Assembly: GCA_003024985.2 (NCBI GenBank)
Contig: PXIH01S0003445.1
From: Euperipatoides rowelli
Lineage: Eukaryota; Onychophora; Udeonychophora; Euonychophora; Peripatopsidae
Direction: 5' to 3' (one strand)
DNA length: 16,254 nt
Shown: in pieces, positions 10,340 to 16,254 of the stretch
How the letters are laid out: every line of letters begins with the position of its first letter
Numbering within the stretch: position 1 is the stretch's first letter
Translations under genes and position numbers: made by a program
The notes under the pieces: model-generated
Database searches by the model: none
The model's input: the letters and a program-made list of their open reading frames with translations, nothing else
Told to the model about the DNA's origin: nothing

Positions 10340-11111
10340 AATTGTGACCAACAAGTAATTTTGAATAACTATTGCAATCATTAACCATTAAAATGCAATG
10401 GAAGGGCTTGCTCAAGTAACTATCATTATTATTAACTGAAAACTAAAGTAATATCAAAACAACATTAACATTTTTTTTTTAACTTTGTAAGAGAATTTTT
10501 GTTAGGCCTGAATTTCAATCTTGAGTTTTATTTCAATAAATGTTTTTTTTTAAGTTAGGTACATATATGCTTAAATATTTAAACAAAAATATAAAAAATA
10601 TTATTATACAAATTTAGTATAATTGTGGCCTACTATATGAAGAAGGACCAGTTGGGACAATTCTCAATCTTAGGAAAAATTAACATTTATAACTTTTTGG
10701 CAGCTCTGGATTTTTTTTGTTTTAGATTTTTATCAAATCGTATTTCTTGTTTGTAGTCAAAAACAGAACTGAAGTTTTAATCGATACTGCTAAGTAGTAA
10801 ATAATTAGTATTATTCATCGTAGTCTACTCAATTGCATTATGTAGCTACTTTACGGTTATGCTAACTTTAAGGCTGATTTCCCACGTATTCTTTTTCAAT
10901 ACTTCAAATTCCTTTAGTAATAAAACTTATTTACAATTTTTTTCCCAGACTTAAAATTGTACATATGATTTCTTTATTGATTTTATCCTTTTGGTCCCTT
11001 TATTTATAGTAGGTCACAATTATTTGTAAAATAAAAGTATTAAAGGTAGGAATCGTCTGTTATCCTGTGCCCTGCATGTATGTTGAAAAAATGGTAACAG
11101 TGTATATTTCA
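10340..11111. other. Non-coding AT-rich stretch
   Basis: Nothing recognisable beyond homopolymer T runs. It separates the piggyBac-like element from the foldback element. Confidence 0.5.
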
Positions 11112-11872
11112 TAATTATTGATTTAGTTTTAATGACAAAATCAATATACATAGTGACCAGGGCTCGACAAATTGTTTTTGTTGTTCTAGCCACTGGCTAA
11201 CTGCATTATAAAAGTTTTAGCCAAGACACATACTTTGTTAGCCTATTTTNGATACTATATCAATAGCCTATTGTACAACTTTTTCAAACTTTTTGAAAAC
11301 ATAGGAAATTTTCTTGTCATATTCGTTAATCTAAAAATATAAATATTATAAAATGTCATATTTATTAAAATAAATAAATAAAATATATATATTTTTTCTA
11401 AATAGTTCTAGCCAGCTGGCTAATTGTCAAAAATGTTGATTAGNCACTTTTAAATTTTTATTAGAATCTGGCTATTAGGCTAAAGTATTTGTTGAGCCCT
11501 GATAGTGACTATTCAAAATATTTACATTGGATTTAACATAGCCGAGATATCTTTCTAGGGCAATGCCCTATCATCAGGGCTCTAACTTTGTATATAGTCT
11601 GCTGTTTAGTTTTTTGAGAAATGCTGAAGGCCAATATTGTTACTGAGTGATGGTTTAGCATGTGATATGATCACATCATAAACTTTCCATCAATCAATAA
11701 CAATATGGACCGTCAGCTTTTCTAAAAAAAAAAAAAAAGACATTATACACAAACACAAAATGAGCCTGAACGATGGGGAATTGCCCTATAAAGATAACTG
11801 AGCTGTGTTAAATCCAATTTTTATATTGCGAGACATTAATGATTTTGTCATTAAAACAAAATAAATAATAAT
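11112..11872. mobile_element. Foldback (long palindromic) element, arms about 200 bp, centre near 11668
   Basis: After removing the nested hAT insert (11158-11501 plus one target copy), the left arm pairs with the right arm from end to centre. GTTTTAATGACAAAATCA (11126-11143) matches perfectly in inverted form at 11840-11857. ATTGGATTTAACA (from about 11526) matches around 11802-11820. TAGGGCAAT pairs with ATTGCCCTA near 11780. The inner part pairs to ATGTGAT (11660-11666) against ATCACAT (11670-11676). Identity is imperfect, roughly 75-85% by eye, with small gaps. No coding capacity is seen. No certain target duplication could be assigned at the outer ends, so the boundaries are approximate. 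Confidence 0.8.
11158..11501. mobile_element. hAT-type MITE with perfect 8-bp target duplication, nested in the foldback element
   Basis: The termini are CAGGGCTCGACAAAT (11158-11172) and, inverted, CAGGGCTCAACAAAT (11487-11501), 14 of 15 identical. The flanking octamer ATAGTGAC occurs at 11150-11157 and 11502-11509, exactly the 8-bp duplication made by hAT transposases. The inside is non-coding with repeated CTGGCTA/TAGCCA motifs near both ends, as expected for transposase-binding subterminal repeats. The 344-bp length fits a non-autonomous element. Two ambiguous bases (11250, 11444) lie inside. Confidence 0.92.
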
Positions 11873-12149
11873 CTAGGCTTACTATATACATTCTCATTAA
11901 GCTGTTATCACCTTTCTCAAAAGTATTAACATTTAATGCATTATTAGGCCCTTTGGGGCTGAGCTGAATTGTATAAACAGGATTTACTTAAATTTTTAAG
12001 CCTTTTTTTTTATTTAAATCATTAATAGTTTCTATAGGAGTTACAATTGTTGGATATTTTTCTCAATCAACTACTACAGTTTGACTCGTAAAATTTGCAA
12101 AAAAAATAACAAGTATGAATGCTGAACAAGGAAAAAACAAGAAATGAAT

Positions 12150-12384
12150 CATACAGTATATTTTTAATTTTATTCCAAGAGTGATCGCAATGTGATCTGA
12201 TTAGTTATAAAATGCTGTATAGTTTCTTTGGTCGTATGTATTTAAAAACAATTCTTGAAGAATACAAACAAGTTATAAAACATTTACAGAATATAATAGC
12301 TTTTTCTTCTTCCTGAAATTGATAAGCAAGCTAATACACAAAGCACTATATGTACACAGATAACACTTCTTAACTTGGTGTTTC
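12150..12384 (-). other. 3' UTR of the Ski-like gene with polyadenylation signal
   Basis: Downstream of the stop codon the minus strand is AT-rich and non-coding. The first canonical AATAAA reads on the minus strand at 12174-12169, about 210 nt after the stop; cleavage would be expected some 15-25 nt beyond. Another AATAAA lies near 12009-12014. The left limit is approximate because no cleavage site can be seen directly. Confidence 0.5.
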
Positions 12385-15300
12385 TTATTCTGTTGTTGAA
12401 GTAGTTTCGTCTTGACGATTGTTGCATACTGAGATAGAATTGTCGGCTGGAGTTAATGTTCCCAATTGTAAGTCACTGCAGATTTCTTTCGAGTCATTCA
12501 AATGTGGTCCAGTAGATAAGGAAAGTACCTGAAAGGATTCAAGTCTATTAAATATGTTTTTATTAGGATCTGAGTCAGGTATGGTGATCTGAGTTTCTAT
12601 TTCTTTTACTGGAGATAAAGTAACAGTCCTCTTATCAGAGTCTTTATCATCCATTGGTAAGATAAAAAATTCAAATGGGTGTACAAGTTCTATTTCAGCA
12701 CTGATTTCCATTAAACCGTCATTGGATACTTCTGAAGAATAGCCATCAGAGGTTAGTTCATCTTCAGTGAATGCGTTTACCGGAGTAGGATACATACTTT
12801 CATATGTTCCTTTCTTAATGCAAAACCATTTCCACGTTCTAAGAACATCAGGATCATCGTCAGAATCCATTAGTTCTAAAATATTTTTCTGATGCTGGTG
12901 ATGACACTTTGGATGTTGATGAGAGAGGAAGTTTGGAACACTTAAGAACCTGTAACAAGTTTTGCAAAAAATGCACGGAGTGTCCCTATTAGAATATAAA
13001 TGAGGGTATAATTTTCCTTTTTGACGAATGCAATGTTGACAATTAGATCTAATTCGTTGAGCTACCATTATGGGGACACTATTTTTTAATTTTACAGAAC
13101 AGGTTTTGAGTGAAACCCCATATGGCAAACATATTTTTATTTCCTGAGATTTTTCACCACTGACCTTATCAACAAAGGAAATTATTTGCTGTTCATAATG
13201 ATATTTAGAGTCTAAATTAGTATAACTTTCATTGTTCGATAATATCCTTTCATTAATTATCTGATTATCCTTAGCCGTTGATTTTTGAGTATTTACTGAA
13301 CTATTTGCACTAATATCAGTAGTTTCTTCTTTACAATTATTTTTGCACTCCAAACTATCCAGTGTTTCCAACTTTATATTTTTAATTTTTTCAGATGTTT
13401 CATTATCTGGTACATCATCTGTGGCGATATTAAAAAATACTTTATCGATTATTTCTTTCTTAATATCTCTAATGACCACAGGCTTTTTTTTCTGAGACTT
13501 GTTTACAGATAGCAATTTTTGTTTTTGAGGCGTCAGTTTTTTTTCTTCTGATTTTTGAACAGGTTTTTCTTTTATTGTTCGATCTGCCTTATTTGCCTTT
13601 AATTTACTAACTGTTTTAAAATTAGAAAAGTCATCGACTTTCCGAGGCAGGGTAAGTTTTGATTTGTAAGTAATATTTTTAATTTCGGTTACTCTTTCCC
13701 ACTTACACGAAGAGCAGGCACATTCTCCACTGAGCTGCCAAATAGATTTATTTCTAAGACGAGTGGATTGATTAGGCACATTGGGTTCAGATTTAATTAT
13801 TGGAGTTGAAGTTGTTCTATCATCTTGAAGCTCTTGTTTTTTGTTTTGTGAAGTTTTTTTAGAGGAATTAAACCGGTTGTTATGTTTAGTGTCAGTTTCG
13901 GACGAAGATGAGCCTAGGCCATTTTTTATAGCAGTGTTAACTAAAGATGATATTGAAATAATTTTACTTTTTACATCTTGTAATTTTTCTGTTCCCAACT
14001 CAGGATGTTCATTTAATTTATCTTTAATTATATCTCCAAATGAACCATTGGAAATGTTTGGCTTTAACTGATCAGATTTTTCATTAGATGAATTATAAAG
14101 TTGCTTTGATTCAGCATTAATCATCATTGTCCCATTAGAAAGAGGACTTGCAAATTCCTCTACAGCTTCCTTCGACTTGATGGGAGAATTTTCATTTTCC
14201 ATCTCATCTTGAGTGCTATCTTCTGATTCTTTCTTTACAGAATCATCAGTACGTTTCTTTCTTTTCAACCAATCAAAGCAGTCTCTTTTTTTCCTATAAT
14301 ATTTTCGTTTTCTTGGTGGAACCGATTGTCGAGGCCTGCCGATTTCATTTTCCAAAGAACTATCCAGATTCGTAGCAGAATTTAAGTCATTTTTTTTCTT
14401 TACAAATTTCCGTTTCGTTTTGGGTAATGCAGGCACATTGATTACTTTTTTAGGTTTTATGTCACCTAAGTCGGTACTAGACTCCGAATTCAATGAATAA
14501 TATTTTCCATTTTCATAAACAGTATCATTAGATTCAGTGCTTTCCTCCTCATCACTACTCACCTGCAGATATAATTGGATTATTCGATATGCATCTCCTA
14601 GCTTTAAGAGCAATACATTTACAGAATCAAATCCACCTCCCATTAAAATGAGAAGATCACGCTCTGATTTATTACATTTTTTAACTATAAATCCCATTTT
14701 TTCACATAAATTACGCAAGGTAATGATATTTATATCCTGAAGGATAACTTTATGAATGTCGATTAGTCTTATAAATGCTTCAAAATATCTAATAAGTACC
14801 GGGCATACATATCCCATAATATTGACCTTTGCAACAGAAATAGGACCATTAGAGATATCAAAACTATTTGATGCTATATAATTGTGGTCATGCATGACAC
14901 CTAAAATATGAGGATGGTAGCATTCTTGTAAAAGAGTAGTTCCATTAGTATTGAAAAAAAGTGCATCAAGATAATCAAAAACACGTTGAGCAACATCAAC
15001 TGAAAAAACTGCTAAACTATTTGTTTTTCTTGAACCATTTTCCTTAAGCAAGCTAAGTTGTTCTTGGCTGCAATGTTTTATATCCCCTCCATAATCGTGG
15101 CATAAGCTTCGGAAGACTACTGGACATTGATAAGGAAGCAGAGTTTGCAAATCCATTAAACGGACACAGGTCTCTTCCTCAACTTCAATACACGGAAAAA
15201 TCTTATTCCCAAATTTTATTAAGCAGACCGTCATAGAAGAATCAATTTCTTCTTGGAACATAGGTATTATCTCATCAGATAAATAAAAATTCTCTTCAAT

Positions 15301-15939
15301 TACTTCAGTTTGTTGTTTCTTGGTTGTACACTTCTTTTTGACACGATTACTATAATCATAAGCATGGTCGACATTTTTGTTTAAAACTAGTTCATGCATG
15401 CTATCGGAGTCAATGTCAGATTCTTCTGTTAATTCTAAGTGAAGCTCAGTATCACCTGAATGATTTTTGTAGTTCCATTGCGGAATTAATTTCTGAGACG
15501 GTTGACTATTCCAATTGAAAATGACACCATTCTCATTTGCATTAGGAGTCGATGTATCTAAATGATGATTTTCAGATACATCATTGTTGTGGCAGTTCCA
15601 GTTTACATCCTCAAAACTCTCTGTATCACTGTCCCAATTAGGATGTGATGTATCACTAGCCTCTTCAGCCATGTCAGCACTTAAAGGCCAATTTGTAGCC
15701 TTTAAATTATTAATAATGCTGCTAGGCCTACTGTCGAGCCCGAGCAGGATTGAATCCTCAGCACTCATTTTGCTAGATAGTTGACTGAAAAAATTTAGTC
15801 CATAGATGCTGCATTCATTTTGGACTCTCATCACATCTTCATAATAGTCAATTAATCTATCCAATAACCCAACAATTGAAAAACTTATCTTGATTACATC
15901 TTCAATACCATTTTTCATAGTTTTGCAACATGAAAATTT
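12385..15939 (-). CDS. Ski-family nuclear cofactor with tandem Ski/Sno/Dac domains and a C-terminal SMAD4-binding-like (SAND-like) domain; 5' end incomplete
   Basis: A single uninterrupted frame of 1177 codons from the ATG at 15918 to TAA at 12385-12387; the frame stays open for seven more codons up to a splice acceptor (AG at 15940-15941), so earlier exons may lie outside the window. Residues about 229-321 match the Ski/Sno/Dac domain (CVRLMDLQTLL, then HCSQEQLSLLKENG, then a DVAQRVFDYL helix). Residues about 362-452 look like a second, more diverged copy (TLRNLCEKMGF, KKCNKSERDLLILMG, GDAYRIIQLYL). Residues about 943-1036 match the Ski SMAD4-binding domain: GKLYPHLYS, CIFCKTC at 982-988, FLSHQH at 997-1002, and Trp1029/1031. 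Between these lies about 490 residues of Ser/Lys/Glu-rich linker with basic clusters. There is no evident C-terminal coiled coil as in Ski/SnoN. By family, the likely role is a nuclear co-repressor, perhaps contacting SMADs; this is inference. I do not recognise a named orthologue. SKIDA1 and DACH lack the SAND-like domain, and Ski/SnoN/SKOR have one Ski/Sno/Dac domain placed next to it. Confidence 0.9.
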   Translation of the reverse strand, partial: KFSCCKTMKNGIEDVIKISFSIVGLLDRLIDYYEDVMRVQNECSIYGLNFFSQLSSKMSAEDSILLGLDSRPSSIINNLKATNWPLSADMAEEASDTSHPNWDSDTESFEDVNWNCHNNDVSENHHLDTSTPNANENGVIFNWNSQPSQKLIPQWNYKNHSGDTELHLELTEESDIDSDSMHELVLNKNVDHAYDYSNRVKKKCTTKKQQTEVIEENFYLSDEIIPMFQEEIDSSMTVCLIKFGNKIFPCIEVEEETCVRLMDLQTLLPYQCPVVFRSLCHDYGGDIKHCSQEQLSLLKENGSRKTNSLAVFSVDVAQRVFDYLDALFFNTNGTTLLQECYHPHILGVMHDHNYIASNSFDISNGPISVAKVNIMGYVCPVLIRYFEAFIRLIDIHKVILQDINIITLRNLCEKMGFIVKKCNKSERDLLILMGGGFDSVNVLLLKLGDAYRIIQLYLQVSSDEEESTESNDTVYENGKYYSLNSESSTDLGDIKPKKVINVPALPKTKRKFVKKKNDLNSATNLDSSLENEIGRPRQSVPPRKRKYYRKKRDCFDWLKRKKRTDDSVKKESEDSTQDEMENENSPIKSKEAVEEFASPLSNGTMMINAESKQLYNSSNEKSDQLKPNISNGSFGDIIKDKLNEHPELGTEKLQDVKSKIISISSLVNTAIKNGLGSSSSETDTKHNNRFNSSKKTSQNKKQELQDDRTTSTPIIKSEPNVPNQSTRLRNKSIWQLSGECACSSCKWERVTEIKNITYKSKLTLPRKVDDFSNFKTVSKLKANKADRTIKEKPVQKSEEKKLTPQKQKLLSVNKSQKKKPVVIRDIKKEIIDKVFFNIATDDVPDNETSEKIKNIKLETLDSLECKNNCKEETTDISANSSVNTQKSTAKDNQIINERILSNNESYTNLDSKYHYEQQIISFVDKVSGEKSQEIKICLPYGVSLKTCSVKLKNSVPIMVAQRIRSNCQHCIRQKGKLYPHLYSNRDTPCIFCKTCYRFLSVPNFLSHQHPKCHHQHQKNILELMDSDDDPDVLRTWKWFCIKKGTYESMYPTPVNAFTEDELTSDGYSSEVSNDGLMEISAEIELVHPFEFFILPMDDKDSDKRTVTLSPVKEIETQITIPDSDPNKNIFNRLESFQVLSLSTGPHLNDSKEICSDLQLGTLTPADNSISVCNNRQDETTSTTE
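12811..13092 (-). other. Ski SMAD4-binding (SAND-like) zinc domain (residues about 943-1036)
   Basis: The Gly-X-Leu-X-Pro-X-Leu-Tyr-Ser block (968-976) is followed by Cys982-Ile-X-Cys985-X2-Cys988 and Phe997-Leu-X-His1000-X-His1002, matching in spacing the metal-binding part of the SMAD4-binding domain of Ski and SnoN. A Trp pair at 1029/1031 sits where the family has its conserved His-Trp-Gly-Phe. Compared with Ski there is an insertion between the His pair and the Trp (about 26 residues, including a His/Cys-rich run and an acidic Asp-rich stretch). Known family members use this domain to bind the SMAD4 MH2 region; binding here is inferred. Confidence 0.85.
14563..14835 (-). other. Second Ski/Sno/Dac-like domain, diverged (residues about 362-452)
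   Basis: About 40 residues after copy 1, the same order of elements recurs: strand (VAKVNIMGYVCP), helix (FEAFIRLI), Thr-Leu-X2-Leu-Cys helix (TLRNLCEKM), Lys-Lys-Cys-Asn followed by a leucine helix ending in Met-Gly (DLLILMGG), and a final Leu-Leu strand with Asp-Ala-X-Arg. The Cys-Asn pair and the Gly at the helix end are placed as in Dachshund. The assignment rests on pattern order, not on a profile search, so it is less certain than copy 1. Confidence 0.62.
14956..15234 (-). other. Ski/Sno/Dac domain, copy 1 (residues about 229-321)
   Basis: The segment follows the order of the Ski/Sno/Dac fold: a beta strand (VCLIKFGNKIFPCIEV), a Glu-rich turn followed by Cys-Val-Arg-Leu and a leucine-rich helix where Ski has its Leu-Cys-Leu-Pro-Gln block, a Leu-Cys pair (RSLCHDY), a Cys-X3-Gln-Leu helix (CSQEQLSLLKENG), and a last strand-helix with the Asp-Ala-Gln-Arg pattern typical of the domain end. 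The canonical Pro-Gln pair is missing. This copy resembles Ski more than Dachshund by eye. Confidence 0.8.
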
Positions 15940-16254
15940 CTAAAAAAAAAAAAAAAAATAGTATTAACACATTATATACACTAATTAAAGTTTTTAAGTC
16001 TAAAAAAATAAAATTAATAGGCTTGGTGACAAGTATAGGATATATATAAATTTTGTTCATTGTCTAATAGCAATTTTAGCATAATCTGTTAAATACACTT
16101 TGTCGGAAAAAAAAAATGTTGTAGGTGTAGCAAGGAATGGATAAGATGTACAAATAGCTTAGAATTTATATACAAATAAAAATGTGTCGGACAACAACAG
16201 ACTATAGTCCAGCGAGGTTGTCCCTTGTCCTAATCTAATTAATTTTTTTTTATA
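15940..16254 (-). other. 5' intron (partial) with strong splice acceptor before the Ski-like exon
   Basis: On the minus strand a run of 17 T ends in AG at 15941-15940, an excellent polypyrimidine tract and 3' splice site directly before the open frame. I see no convincing donor (GTAAG or GTGAG type) on the minus strand between here and the window edge, so the intron probably runs off the window. A second acceptor-like string (TTTTTTCAG) ends at 15785 inside the open frame, just before Met51. A short inverted repeat (GGACAAC at 16189-16195, GTTGTCC at 16217-16223) encloses the palindrome GACTATAGTC (16200-16209). Nothing else is recognisable. Confidence 0.6.

Noticed and set aside
13841-15784. 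Three plus-strand open frames of 66-76 codons
   Set aside because: They are antisense shadows of the 1177-codon Ski-like reading frame.
12385-15918. Naming the gene as Ski, SnoN, SKOR, DACH or SKIDA1
   Set aside because: Domain number and spacing fit none of these, so no symbol is given.

Overview
The window is AT-rich (roughly 70% A+T by eye) eukaryotic DNA with long non-coding stretches, homopolymer and TA runs, decayed transposons, and one long protein-coding exon. That exon encodes a protein with Ski-family domains, which are known only from animals, so the source is a metazoan. The compact AT-rich sequence and the transposon mix suggest an invertebrate. I cannot name the phylum. Ambiguous bases (N) at 2421, 11250 and 11444 show this is a draft assembly.

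Layout: 1-1200 holds simple repeats, small palindromes and the decayed 3' end of a LINE on the minus strand (690-862). 1201-4459 is non-coding, with two GC-richer patches (about 1793-1945 and 2371-2560). 4460-4760 is an intact-looking hAT-type MITE with a perfect 8-bp target duplication. 6020-7570 is a possible Tc1/mariner-type inverted-repeat element enclosing a frameshifted LINE reverse transcriptase remnant (6339-7256, plus strand). 7647-10339 looks like a dead piggyBac-like transposon: TTAA-flanked CCCAGAT ends and, inside, a broken transposase that still shows its signature blocks (8304-9060). 11112-11872 is a palindromic (foldback) element with arms of about 200 bp and its centre at 11668; a 344-bp hAT MITE with a perfect 8-bp target duplication has jumped into its left arm.

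The only gene I consider functional is on the minus strand, 12385-15939. It is a large exon with an open frame of 1177 codons from the first ATG, preceded by a splice acceptor and followed by a 3' UTR with an AATAAA signal at 12169-12174. The protein carries two tandem Ski/Sno/Dac-type domains (about residues 229-321 and 362-452), a long charged, basic linker with nuclear-localisation and SUMO-type motifs, and near its C terminus a clear Ski SMAD4-binding (SAND-like) zinc domain (about 943-1036). In Ski, SnoN and the Skor/Fussel proteins one Ski/Sno/Dac domain sits right next to the SAND-like domain. Duplication of the first and displacement of the second by about 490 residues make this an unusual architecture and the most interesting item here. 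Its likely role, by inference, is a nuclear transcriptional cofactor of the Ski type.

The mobile elements do not appear to work with the gene. They record several layers of insertion and decay in its 3' flank.
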